Assembly: GCA_030386875.1 (NCBI GenBank)
Contig: CM059563.1
Span: 18,739,936-18,803,935, forward strand
From: Morinoia aosen
Taxonomy: Eukaryota; Arthropoda; Malacostraca; Amphipoda; Talitridae
Direction of reading: 5' to 3'
Length of the DNA: 64,000 nucleotides
Made by a program: the position numbers and the translations under genes. Shown here piece after piece: positions 23,983 through 34,262 of the stretch; positions within the stretch are counted from its first letter, which is position 1, and every line of letters begins with the position of its first letter. The notes beneath the pieces are model-generated. The model saw only the letters and a list, made by a program, of their open reading frames with translations. It did not search any database and was not told where the DNA came from.

Positions 23983-26900
23983 TCAAATTTCATGGAGTAG
24001 GCGAATTTCAAGTAAGAAAAGGTTCAGAGGAGAGCGTGGCCCGCAGATGGCGAGGCCGGTCAGTAGTTCAGGGAGGTTCGGCTCCTCGCCGAGGCGAGCT
24101 TGCCGCTCTTGTGTGTAGTCGGGACATTCGAGAAGAATGTGGCGGACCGTTAACGGCACAATACAATTTTCGCAGTACGGTTGCGGTCGGCCCTCCAGCA
24201 AGTGCTGATGCGTAAGGCGTGTATGGCCTATACGGAGCCTAGCGAGGACTACTTCCCACAGTCGATCCCTCTGCTGGGAGAATGGGAGAGGACGGACATC
24301 TGGCTTTATTGCCTTTAGCTTGTTGTTGGCAAGCGCCGACCACTCAGCCTGCCAGCGTTCTCGGATGCTCTTTTTGTAATACCACTTGTGGTCTGTTCGA
24401 GGGAGGCGGACCGGATTTATTTGCAAGTGGAGAGCCTCTCGAGCTGCTCGGTCGGCTGCTTCGTTTCCCGGCACTCCAACGTGGCTGGGAACCCAGCAGA
24501 AAGTAAATTGTTTACTGCTCGAAATGAGGCGACACTGTATGAGTTGAACAATGGGGTGAGGCGAGTTGTATCTCGAGAGCGCTAGAATAGCACTCCGCGA
24601 GTCGGTTATTATCGTAGTCTCCAGGTGAGGAAGAGTTTCAGCGTGATTAAGTGCATCGTATATAGCATATAGTTCTGCTGTATACGAGGTTGCATGCGGT
24701 TGAATACGCCGCTGATACTTCGTAGAGCCTTGAATATAGGCGTATGCTGCTCCTTCTGGTGCTTTGGCTCCATCCGTATAAATACGGGAAAGAAATTGAT
24801 GGGTTCGGACATGATCAAGGTAAAGTGCTCGAAGTTGGGATGGAGCGGTCGTGGACTTGGAATATTTGTAAAGTTCGTGACATATGCTAATAGCAGGTAA
24901 CCGCCACGGTGGAAGTGGAGAAATTTGTTCTAGAAGAACCTGGTCTCGATGGGGAGCATATCGATCTCTGAGGTCCGATACACGTTGGAAGAAGTTTCTC
25001 AAGTGTGGGGCCTCCCTTCTAATTCCGCGTCGGTCAGCGGGTGGTTCGTTTGCTATGGTGCTCAATTCGTGCATCGGATTGGAGACGCTTGCCGCTACTC
25101 TGGCCGCATAATTAAGACTTTTTATAGTCGCATATAGCCGCAGAGTCAAGAGACCCGAGTCTGAGTGGAGGCTTGTCACAGGGGAGGTACGATATGCTCC
25201 CGTTGCGATACGTATGGCAGCATTTTGGATGGGCTGGAGTAGATCCAATACGGACGGTGCTGCGGAGGAGTAAACCTCCACGCCATAATCCAGCTTTGGC
25301 TTAAGCAGCATTATGTAGAGACGGAGTAGGGAGATCCTATCTGCGCCCCATGATTTATTTGAGAGTAGCTTCAGTAAATTTAGAGTTGAATTGCATCGCC
25401 GCTTCAGGTCTTGGATGTGCGGCCTCCAAGTGAGGGAAGTGTCAAAAGTCAGTCCTAGGTACTTATACTGCTCCACCGCTCGCACAGGTTGACCATTCAT
25501 TGTCAAAGTATGGGCCATTTTGGGGCAGTGGTGTCGGCGACAGATATGCATGGTTACTGTCTTTTCAGCATTGAATTGGAATCCTGTTTGTTGACTCCAG
25601 CGGGTTAGCGAGTTAATCGCCAGTTGAAGTTGCCGTTCGACAACTCGAGTGGAAGCTCCGGCGAAGTAGATCGTGAAGTCGTCCACGTATAGAGATGCTC
25701 CAACAGATGGGGGTAGGGTAGCTGCTATGTTATTCACAGCTACAAGAAACAATGTACAGGATAGTACGCTGCCTTGGGGTATGCCTCCTTCGGCGGGGTA
25801 GGGTGTCGAGGTGGCTGATCCTATTCTCACTCTGATACAGCGATCACGGAGGAAGTTGTCGACAAAGTATGCTAGATTTCCGCGCAGTCCAAAGGAGTGT
25901 AGAGATCGGAGGATGTCGTATCGCCAAGCGGTGTCGTAGGCTTTAGACAGGTCAAAGAAGACTGCTATGAAATGTTGTCTAGCGTTGAAAGATTCACGAA
26001 TCGCTGTTTCCAGCTGGATCAGGTTATCTGTGGTACTGCGATTGTGGCGGAAACCAGACTGAATGGGAATTATGTGGTTTCCACGCTCCAAAAACCAAGC
26101 CAGTCTGGTGTTGAGGATTTTCTCCAACAGTTTGCACAGTGTACTCAACAGAGAGATCGGTCTGTATGAGCTTGGTACGTGGGGGTCTTTGCCTGGTTTG
26201 AGGATCGGGATTATTGTAGCGATTCGCCACGAGTTTGGATATGAGTGCGTGATGTATATTTGGTTGTACAGGTGAAGAATTAGCTGCTGTAGTGTTGGAT
26301 CAGCCAATTTTATCATTGAATAAGTGATGCCGTCTTGGCCCGGACTGCTATCTGTGCAGTGCGATAGGTTGGAGTGGAACTCTTCAGGAGTTATCAGGTC
26401 GTTATACGGTTGGTTAGAAGTTGCTGCAAAGTTGAGGGCTTGGTTCTCCGTGGAGGTTTTGTACGCAAGAAAAGCTGGACTTGCTCGGTGAAAACCGAAA
26501 TCGCGAGAGTAGTGGGAGGCAAATTGATCGCTCACTTGGCAAGGATCTGAGACAATTGTGTCCTGAATGCGCAGAGATGGATGGGTAGTCGGGCTGAACT
26601 TTCCAGCAATCTTCGCTACTTTTTTCCAAATTTCAGAGGGGGAGGTATGAGCGTTGATTGTAGTCAAATAGTTTTGCCAGGAGTTCTTTTTGCTGTTGGA
26701 GAATACATATTTACACTGCGCACGTGCTCTGTTGAACGCTATTTTGTTGATTACTGATGGGGAGCGGCGTAGTTTCCTTCCTGCTTGGCGGCGCCGTTGC
26801 AGTGCTCGTTGGCACTCTGCTGTCCACCAAGGGACGGGGGGTTTCGAGTATTTGCCTGAGGTTTGTGGGATGGCTGCATTTGCCGCTGTCTTGATCTTGT

Positions 26901-27684
26901 TTTCTATTAGGTTAAGGAGATCTTCGACCGAGTCATCTGGGTTTCTAGGCCCGTCAATCTTTGTGTGATCTCTGTAGAGTGGCCAGTTCGCTTTATGAAT
27001 ATTATAGTGCCGTCTCGTTTGGAGTGGGGTGGCGCGGCGCAGAGTGACTCTGATTGGGTAGTGGTCGCTGCCATATAGGTCGTCCAAGACTTCAAAGGTG
27101 AAGTCCTGTAGGGCCCCTGAGGAGCATATGGCTAAGTCGATTATTGAGAAAGTTCCTGATTGTGAATGGAAATGTGTTGGTGAGTTATTGTTCAAAAGGG
27201 AGATGTCATGTGAAATGAGAAGGTCCGCTATCTGTCTACCCCTCCGGTTGGCTCTCGGGGGGTCCCACAAGGGGTCGCTTGCATTCATGTCCCCCATGAG
27301 CAGGAATGGTGGTCGCAGCTGCTCGATGAGGTGGGTGAAGTCGCGGGCTGAGACATCCAAGTGGGAGAGGTACAGGGAACATACTGTGTATGTTTTGGCG
27401 GGTAGATGGATTTTTATGGCTACTGCCTGGAGATTTGTGTCTAGTGGGAAGAGATCGTATGGGCATCTCTGGTGTACTAAGATTGCTGCTCCTCGTTCGT
27501 GGCCATCGTCACGAACAGGGGCCGAGCGTTCGAGGCGATAATGTGAAGGGGGGTTTGCGTAGCGCCCAGTCAGGAGGGTTTCCTGGAGGCACACGCAGAT
27601 AGGATTTTCATTGCGAAGAAGGACTTTGAGATCATTGAATTTTGTGTGGTAAGACTGCATGTTCCATTGTATGATTTTCGACAT
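23983..27684 (-). CDS. ORF2: endonuclease / reverse transcriptase / RNase H
   Basis: 1,233 residues, starting at a true ATG (MSKIIQWNMQSYH), with no internal stop. The N-terminal ~230 residues form an AP-endonuclease-like domain (QWNMQS, CLQETLL, GDMNASDPLWD, GSDHYPI) that would nick target DNA. The central reverse transcriptase has SYRPISLLSTLCKLLEKIL, FFDLSKAYDTAW, GIPQGSVLS and the catalytic YVDD. The C-terminal RNase H has YTDGAK, AELYAIYDAL, ITDSRSAI and HVGVPGNEAAD, so its D-E-D-D set is present. The remainder contains a Cys/His cluster (CENCIVPLTVRHILLECPDY) typical of I/jockey-group C-termini. It is probably translated by reinitiation, since ORF1 stops 21 bp upstream. Confidence 0.95.
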   Translation of the reverse strand: MSKIIQWNMQSYHTKFNDLKVLLRNENPICVCLQETLLTGRYANPPSHYRLERSAPVRDDGHERGAAILVHQRCPYDLFPLDTNLQAVAIKIHLPAKTYTVCSLYLSHLDVSARDFTHLIEQLRPPFLLMGDMNASDPLWDPPRANRRGRQIADLLISHDISLLNNNSPTHFHSQSGTFSIIDLAICSSGALQDFTFEVLDDLYGSDHYPIRVTLRRATPLQTRRHYNIHKANWPLYRDHTKIDGPRNPDDSVEDLLNLIENKIKTAANAAIPQTSGKYSKPPVPWWTAECQRALQRRRQAGRKLRRSPSVINKIAFNRARAQCKYVFSNSKKNSWQNYLTTINAHTSPSEIWKKVAKIAGKFSPTTHPSLRIQDTIVSDPCQVSDQFASHYSRDFGFHRASPAFLAYKTSTENQALNFAATSNQPYNDLITPEEFHSNLSHCTDSSPGQDGITYSMIKLADPTLQQLILHLYNQIYITHSYPNSWRIATIIPILKPGKDPHVPSSYRPISLLSTLCKLLEKILNTRLAWFLERGNHIIPIQSGFRHNRSTTDNLIQLETAIRESFNARQHFIAVFFDLSKAYDTAWRYDILRSLHSFGLRGNLAYFVDNFLRDRCIRVRIGSATSTPYPAEGGIPQGSVLSCTLFLVAVNNIAATLPPSVGASLYVDDFTIYFAGASTRVVERQLQLAINSLTRWSQQTGFQFNAEKTVTMHICRRHHCPKMAHTLTMNGQPVRAVEQYKYLGLTFDTSLTWRPHIQDLKRRCNSTLNLLKLLSNKSWGADRISLLRLYIMLLKPKLDYGVEVYSSAAPSVLDLLQPIQNAAIRIATGAYRTSPVTSLHSDSGLLTLRLYATIKSLNYAARVAASVSNPMHELSTIANEPPADRRGIRREAPHLRNFFQRVSDLRDRYAPHRDQVLLEQISPLPPWRLPAISICHELYKYSKSTTAPSQLRALYLDHVRTHQFLSRIYTDGAKAPEGAAYAYIQGSTKYQRRIQPHATSYTAELYAIYDALNHAETLPHLETTIITDSRSAILALSRYNSPHPIVQLIQCRLISSSKQFTFCWVPSHVGVPGNEAADRAAREALHLQINPVRLPRTDHKWYYKKSIRERWQAEWSALANNKLKAIKPDVRPLPFSQQRDRLWEVVLARLRIGHTRLTHQHLLEGRPQPYCENCIVPLTVRHILLECPDYTQERQARLGEEPNLPELLTGLAICGPRSPLNLFLLEIRLLHEI

Positions 27685-27705
27685 TCTTTAGGGGTATTTA
27701 CGAGT

Positions 27706-29873
27706 TTATGGTCTGTCATGACGAGAGGAGTGTAGGACAGGAATTGGGGCATTGCATTTGCTGGCCGGCTGGTCGGGTGGACGGGTGTGTTTCTTTTTTG
27801 AAGTTGAGGTACTATGCTGCTGGTATGGAGAGAGGTCTCGTTCCCGTTTGTTCAAGAAGGAGACGTCCATTTTCTCTGAGTTGGAGTGGGAGCGAGAGCG
27901 CGGCGGAGACTGCGAGGCTATGCGCGCATTTCGGGCGCAGGGCTTGGGCCTTGAGGATTGGGACCGAGAGTGTCGTGGTGGCACCTCGTTACTGCTTGAG
28001 ATAGGTGAGGGTGTTTCCGAGGATTTATTGAAATGCAGTTGTGGGGGAGGCATCCCCTGCTCAGGCCGTTCCTGATGACTTGTCTTCGAGCCCAAGGGTG
28101 TGGAGGGAGGGCACTTTGCTCGTGCATCTTCCGGGTTTGTTTGAGGGAGGCTGTCGCCAGTTCCAGCTGGAAGCTCCGGATCCTGCCCATCCCGAGTGGC
28201 CCCTTCCCTGGTACCCAGCCAGGGGTGTGGTACCGGAGACTGAAACTGTCGCGATGTACCGGGGGCCTCCCCCCGAGTAGGCGGCGTTGTCATCCTTGGT
28301 CTACACGTGGCCACTTGGGTGTTTGCGGTCGATGGTGTTTTTGCATTTAACGGCCGTATGTGCGGCTGTCGAGTGCTGTTGTTCCCGTCAGTGTGAAACT
28401 GCGCGGTGTCTAGAGGGAGTCGCTTAAAGGTGTATTGAGCACGGGTCGTGGTGTCTCGTTGGTCATCACTTGAGCTCTGGGCAGTAGTGGAGTCGAGTTC
28501 TTGCTCATCACGGGTCTTCATGCTGGACGCTGGTTTCCTGGGTGGAAGAGCATTCGGCTGAGAAAGTAAAGTTGAGTGTTGTTGGGACTCTAGTTCCGCT
28601 GCCGGGGGTGAGGTCACCGACTGGGCCGTACCTGCCTTGTGAGATTCTGAGGGTGCTGGTCCCTGACCAGTAGGGGCTGCCACCGGCACTTCCTTCGGCG
28701 GCCGTTGTACTACAAAGCTGTACGTGCGGCCTTGCGACTTGTACCAGTCAGTGACTTGGGCTTTAGCGATTCCGTATGTTGTGTGCTCTTTTATCATGGT
28801 GGAGATAATTTCCTTCCGGTATAGGTAATGTGGGCAGGATGGGCTGTATGAAGGGTGAGACTCACCACAATTCACACAGGATGGCGTCTGGATGCATGCG
28901 CGTGAGTGGTGTCCCATTGTTCCACACCGAGCACAAACTTCAGTCGTCTGTCGGCAGCGTTTTTTGGTGTGTCCCAATTTTTGGCATCGAGTACACCGAA
29001 TGGGGTTCGGGAAATAAGGCCGGACGTACTCCGCATGCCATTCACACAACTGCACTACGGGGGGGAGGGATGTGCGGTTGAATGTGAGCACATACCGTGG
29101 AGTAGGTTTAAGTTCCCCATCTATTCGGGCTTTTTGCCTTTCTATCTGGGTGACTCCCTGGCCGCGTAGGGCCTCTAGCAGGTCTGTCTCGGGGATGTTG
29201 GTAAAGGTGTGGCTGTGCACTGTGCCCTTCACAGTATTAAGGGTAGAGTGAGGCTGTACTTGGGTGGGATTAGCTCCGAGTTGTGTGATAGTCTGAAGAC
29301 TATTGAGCTGGTCTTCATTAGCCAGCTGAATAAGTAGCGAGTCTTTGGATATTTTTTGGATTGATTTGGGAGAACCCAGTTTCAATTTTAGATCTCTGTC
29401 CACAGAGAGGACATCTACGCCTTTATTTAGGTCAGCTCCTGGGAAGGTGACGACGTGGTAGACAGGAAAGTGAGGTACTTTTTTTCCCTGCTCCAACTGG
29501 AGAAGGTGTTTGACAGAAAGAGGTTGTGGGCGTGGGCGAGAATACTTTGACTTCGCTCTTTTAGAACTTTCATAGGGCTCCAGGGTAGCAATTGAGGATG
29601 TCCCTGCTCGGTGATTTGTATTTGTGTTGCGTCTCTTATCATTAGATGTTGGATTGGAAGGCTCGAGTGTATATTTATTTTGCTGTTGCAGCTCCTCGCG
29701 TTCCTCGCCACTCGCAGACGTGCTCTGCGATGGTTTTGGTGCCGCTGAGGTTGACAGAGAACTGCTTTCCGCATTTCCTGTCTGGGAGATGTCCGTGAAG
29801 TCCAGGGGCAGGTTGAAGTCGTCACCATCAATTTGTTTTACGGTTTGGGGGGGATTGAGTTAGAAGTTTCCAT
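27706..29873 (-). pseudogene. ORF1 (gag-like, CCHC zinc knuckles), frameshifted near its start
   Basis: The open frame runs from about 29859 to TAA at 27708-27706. The knuckles are CTRCQKLGHTKKRC, CARCGTMGHHSRAC and CVNCGESHPSYSPSC, preceded by an RRM-like region and followed by a long Pro/Ser/Gln-rich tail. The long frame has no ATG before the knuckles. An ATG in strong context (ACCATGG, 29873-29871) lies just upstream in another frame and meets TAA after 12 codons. The two frames meet at a run of seven C (29847-29853), so a one-base slip there explains the break. An RNA-binding chaperone role is inferred from the family. Alternatively it may start at a non-ATG codon. Confidence 0.85.
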
Positions 29874-30368
29874 GGTTAGTGAGTTAAGTCTCACCTGTGC
29901 TCTGAGCCGGCACCAGCTTTGGGCAGCCGCCAACAAGGGGAACCCTTCTGTCAGGCTCACGTAGTCCCGACGGGCACACTCACTAAGCACAGGCATAGCT
30001 CCTGGCACAAGCAGATGCAGCAGGTTGTTGCGCTTGACTAACCAGCGAGACGCTTCCGCGCCTCGCTGGCGTTTAAACCGCCCCCCGCCTTTCCACCCGG
30101 CCATCGGCTAACCCTTGCCGCGCACGACTATCAAGCCGGCAGGTCGGGTCTAGGTCCCGGCCGGCCTTGCAATCAAATCCAAGGAGGGGTCAGTGTGTGT
30201 CCAGTAGAGTATCCAGTTGTCAGCTCAGTTGTCAGTGTTGCCATCCCAGTTGGTCTGGATCTCGGCCCAAGCCTGTCTGTCATGGTTGAACCTGGGACAG
30301 CATAGCCTTGGGCTTCATTGAACACACAAGCCCCCTCCCCACGACAAGGACAGGATGGCGCGAGGGGG
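29874..30368 (-). promoter_or_regulatory. 5' UTR / probable internal promoter of the I-type element
   Basis: This is the GC-richer leader of the retrotransposon, about 495 bp. Elements of this group carry an internal RNA polymerase II promoter at the very 5' end. No TATA box is visible. The first eight bases pair with a GAGGGGG run about 30 bases in, so the 5' end can fold into a strong hairpin. Confidence 0.45.
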
Positions 30369-30380
30369 CTTCACAACAAC
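30369..30380. repeat. Target-site duplication, right copy
   Basis: A perfect 12 bp match to 23689-23700. It is followed directly by AAAGATGCTGAAAGAGAGG, the continuation of the interrupted RepA copy. Confidence 0.93.
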
Positions 30381-30715
30381 AAAGATGCTGAAAGAGAGGA
30401 AGGATGAAGGCCCCATTTAGTATGGAATTAAGGGAACGTAGAATCTATGCACAAAAATGTGTGCCCGCAAAGGATTCCGGGCGCACAGAATTAGTAAGAT
30501 AAGAAGGAAGGTTATGAAATAAGATGAAAGTTGAGGAAGAACGTCAGAGGTGCTGAAAAACAGGACAGCAGTTAACCGAAAAAAGATGTTCCTTAACAAA
30601 ACAAAAAACATATTTCAACAAGAACGCCTACTCAACTCTCAGCTAAGTACCTCACATTTTCCCCCTCGAAGCGCTAATTCTCAGACAATAGTTGTATCCC
30701 CCTGAGCGGACTATT
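30369..30715 (+). repeat. RepA, 3' part of the split copy
   Basis: It continues AAAGATGCTGAAAGAGAGGA, GGCCCCATTTAGTATGGAAT, AATCTATGCACAAAAATG, CACATTTTCCCCCTCGAAGC, and ends AATAGTTGTATCCCCCTGAG. Confidence 0.88.
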
Positions 30716-30719
30716 TTTA

Positions 30720-32300
30720 ACGTATAGTGTAATTTTCGCAATTATACGTGGTGTAGAAATGTGGAATCCGGCGATTTAATTACCGTGTTCATTATTTTGC
30801 CCCCACTGTGGCTCATACCGTTTCATAACTTTATTCGCTAAATTAGCAAAACAACTGGACCAAAAGTTGTCACAATATTCACAAAACTAAGTTTCTCTTT
30901 CAAGAGATTACAAAATTATTCGAAAATAATTTAATCGCAGGAAAATGAAACAAAAAATACGCTAAAATCACCGTTTGAAACCAACTCATTTAATAGCACC
31001 TAACGCTATATTTTGAACGCTCATATCTACTACAGTAGTAGAATCGCAGGTAAATTATGTACAATTTTTTTTTTTTGGCAACACGCAGCGCTTCTTTTAA
31101 TACTTGGTAATACAACAAAAAAAGAAAAACAACTCGAAACATGAAAATTACAGTTGTACAAAATGAAATAATACCGCAAGTGTATTGGGAGTAAATAATC
31201 ATCATACGTCCAATAGATCGATTCTAGGTCCTAGGTTTCTCAAGGGCAAGAAAAAAATAAATAATACATTTATTCGAAAGCTTACCCGGCTCCTAAATAC
31301 AAGAGAAGCTAATACGCTTCAAAAAAAAAAGTCATCCCTTAGTTTACAGAAGATGAAGTCAAATGAATGATACACAACCTCCCATAGACTCGAACAGAAG
31401 CAGAAGAGAACGTAAAAACTATAGGACTAGTTCATATGAAGGCAGACAAAGTCGTAGCTTATTAACCAATAACCTTAATGCAGTATTAAACGATCGGACG
31501 ATTAGCAAGAGCGATGAACACATGGGAGTTCATTTTAGCTTTGCCACATGCCTACAACACTCAAATAACATACTTAATGCGTCCATGCACATGTTCATCT
31601 TCCATAGTGCAAATTCATCAATTATTCTTCACTGTTCGTCCATGAACAGTAAATGCCGATGTTACACTCGTACACTGCCAACATCATTTAATTTCACTGG
31701 CTACAGAAATAGGGCTAATCATAGATATGATTCTTTACGACCATCCAAACGAATAAGTCCTGTAAATATACCATCAGCAGTAAGTCAACATAGTGTTTAA
31801 AAAAAATAAATGTCCACATTTTCTAGCAGCAGTAACCCTTTGGCTTATATCAGTCAAAGAGCAATTTTTAAAGTGAGAAAGAAAACACCAGGATGCAAAG
31901 AATTAAAATTTGGCTCCTATAACATACGCATTACATTATTTCTTTACCTATCTTGTGAGTCGTGTCATGAAAATTTCAATTAGCACCGAATGAACTTGCA
32001 GGAGTGAAACATCAGTTTGAACACGAGTTATAGAAATAGCACCAAAAAAAAAATATCGAGTTGCCCAAATCAATACAGTATTAGAATTTTATTTTGATTA
32101 CTAATAAAGTGAAACCTCCACTTTTTAGTGAGTGCTTCAAAAATGCAATAGAGGAATTTTTCACCATTTAAAACGACCTCAGTAGCAAGAAACTTTTCTA
32201 TGCAATTTTGAGAGAAAATTAAAAAATATTAAGCTCAGGTACCAAGTTCTCGAAAAAATAACCTACATTCCAAGAACCGTACAAACTCTCCTTTTCAACT
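30720..32300. other. Stretch without recognisable gene
   Basis: It includes a 145-codon plus-strand ORF (31363-31800) with no family resemblance and biased, repeat-like composition, judged to be chance. It could overlap the distal 3' UTR of the minus-strand gene. Confidence 0.5.
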
Positions 32301-32307
32301 GATATCG

Positions 32308-33070
32308 TCCAGGTATGAAAAAAAAGCTCATTCCTACATCAACCAAAAAACAAATTCGAGGCCGAGTCACATCATTAGGTCAAGATTATAATTTGTTACA
32401 AACACCAGGGAGCTCGTATCACAGATACTAGAAATACTGCTAAATACGTCCTCGTCCAGGCGTGAAAATAACAACAACTTATTCCCACATCGACCAAAAA
32501 ACTGGAATTAAAGGGCAAGTCACATCATTAGGTCAAGATTATAATTTGTTACAAACACCAGGGAGCTCGTATCACAGATACTAGAAATACTGCTAAATAC
32601 GTCCTCGTCCAGGCGTGAAAATAACAACAACTTATTCCTACATCGACCAAAAAAACTGGAATTAAAGGGCAAGTCACATCATTAGGTCAAGATTATAATT
32701 TGTTACAAACACCAGGGAGCTCATATCACAGATACTAGAAATACTGCTAAATACGTCCTCGTCCAGGCGTGAAAATAACAACAACTTATTCCTACATCGA
32801 CCAAAAAACTGGAATTAAAGGGCAAGTCACATCATTAGGTCAAGATTATAATTTGTTACAAACACCAGGGAGCTCGTATCACAGATACTAGAAATACTGC
32901 TAAATACGTCCTCGTCCAGGCGTGAAAATAACAACTTATTCCTACATCGACCAAAAAAACTGGAATTAAAGGGCAAGTCACATCATTAGGTCAAGATTAT
33001 AATTTGTTACAAACACCAGGAAGCTCGTATCACAGATACTATGTAGATATAGTGCTAAATGCGTCCGTCG
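32308..33070 (+). repeat. ~153 bp satellite-like array, five units
   Basis: GTCCAGG unit starts lie at 32308, 32454, 32607, 32761 and 32914. Units 2-4 are nearly identical; the first and last are diverged, as expected for array edges. The unit contains CATCATTAGGTCAAGATTAT and CAGGGAGCTCGTATCACAGA. The ~153 bp period is close to nucleosome-core length. Confidence 0.93.
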
Positions 33071-34181
33071 TTCCCACCCGTATTGCTCATGTGAGCGGTT
33101 GTTAATCAGGAACCTGTACTGCGTTAGTTCAGACAATGTCAACGTCGTGGAAATATGCACTCGTGCCCGTTTGTCATACCACCTTACACCTTACCTCTTT
33201 ACTTTTAAAGACTTCCTTTCTTTCTCTTTGAAACCGGAAGCTAGGACGCTCGATCCCGTCAAATTGAAAAAAATGTGAATACATAAGAAGAGAAGAAATA
33301 TAATTTAGAATAGCTAAAAGACCGTATCAATCTAATTATTCAACAGTTTATCCCAATTTCATAATAATGTGAAACATAAGTTAGTTATTTAGCAAGAAAT
33401 TCAAGAAAAATTGAGAAAATAAAACGTTGTAAACGATAATTTAGTTTAAAATACAGGGCAGGAACACAGAATTTCCGAACATGAATACCGGACTCTAAAA
33501 TGCACAACGAATTTTTAAAACCTCCACAAAAGTAAAAGAAGAAACAAATGAACTGGGGAACTATATTCAAGGATGCAATTATTGAAGAAATTTCATCACC
33601 GTCAATAAAACAGCGATGCTTCAAGTAGAAGTAGACGCATTTGCCATTTCTAAATTTCTCTGCTCCAGACCGTTTGGCACAGCTTCACTAAGCAAGATTT
33701 AGCCCTTCTTCAACGAGTTTAAATTATAGGATTATGGATCGATAATCACCAACTACATACCATCGCTATTCAAAGCGTTGGCCTTGATATTATACACAAT
33801 CAAGTGATGAAGTCCGACACTGATGAGTGTTGGCAAAATGAAAGTTAAAATAGCTCACGAGTACTGAAAGATGTCGTAAGCAATACGAGGCTCGTCTGAG
33901 CTTGTAATGGGACGCTAAGATAAGTAGAAAATATGTTCAATAAATATAAACAAACACTAAATGATACAACTTTTGGAAGAATGTGGGAGTCAAACATACC
34001 CTCCCTTAATGTACGAATACAACGACATCACAGCAGCAACTCTTAGAATGTTGGTTCAATACGCAGCAAGAACGTGACGGCGGCTCAAGTTCTGGCAAGC
34101 ACGGGGGCCTAGCGAAGAGATGTCAGTTTGGTATCTAGGTTGCCAGCTTGAGACGGTCTGATGAACGCTGACGGAGCCACC
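33070..34181 (-). other. Probable 3' UTR and downstream flank of the NPAT-like gene
   Basis: This follows the TAA of the last exon. I see no AATAAA or ATTAAA on the minus strand within the first kilobase. The nearest AATAAA on that strand is around 32100, inside or beyond the satellite array. The 3' end is therefore not placed. The stretch has no coding signal. Confidence 0.35.
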
Positions 34182-34262
34182 TTACTTCTTCCTCGTCTTG
34201 CGTCGGAACATTTCAATGAACTTGATCATCTCCGCTTCCGTTTTCTTGGGAAGAATAATATT
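34182..34262 (-). CDS. Exon O: last coding exon
   Basis: 81 bp. The acceptor is GTCCCTCCAG. It encodes NIILPKKTEAEMIKFIEMF and then RRKTRKK and TAA at 34184-34182. An amphipathic helix with a very basic tail ends the protein. Human NPAT also ends with a short conserved helix (…DVEKFLASL…), so the AEMIKFIEMF helix may be equivalent. That is a guess by position and pattern only. Confidence 0.78.
   Translation of the reverse strand, partial: NIILPKKTEAEMIKFIEMFRRKTRKK

Larger units (their letters stand above)
23701..30368 (-). mobile_element. I-type non-LTR retrotransposon, near full length
   Basis: It runs from the 5' end at 30368 to the 3' end at 23701. It has a 5' UTR of about 0.5 kb, a nucleic-acid-binding ORF1 with three CCHC knuckles, a 21 bp gap, ORF2 with AP-type endonuclease, reverse transcriptase and RNase H, a short 3' UTR, and a tail of seven ATT units (TAA-type on the element strand). 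RNase H after RT plus a TAA-repeat tail are features of the I group. A perfect 12 bp target duplication, CTTCACAACAAC, lies at 23689-23700 and 30369-30380. The target is a copy of the dispersed RepA repeat. An intact ORF2 and an unmutated target duplication indicate a young insertion. Confidence 0.93.

Noticed and set aside
24609-27602. Numerous short plus-strand ORFs
   Set aside because: All antisense to the intact ORF2 of the retrotransposon.
29427-29831. 134-codon minus-strand ORF beginning at an ATG
   Set aside because: Lies in a different frame across the N-terminal part of ORF1 of the retrotransposon; the long ORF1 frame has the real domain content.
31363-31800. 145-codon plus-strand ORF
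   Set aside because: Ser/Asn/Arg-rich without regular structure, no splice or promoter support; judged chance.
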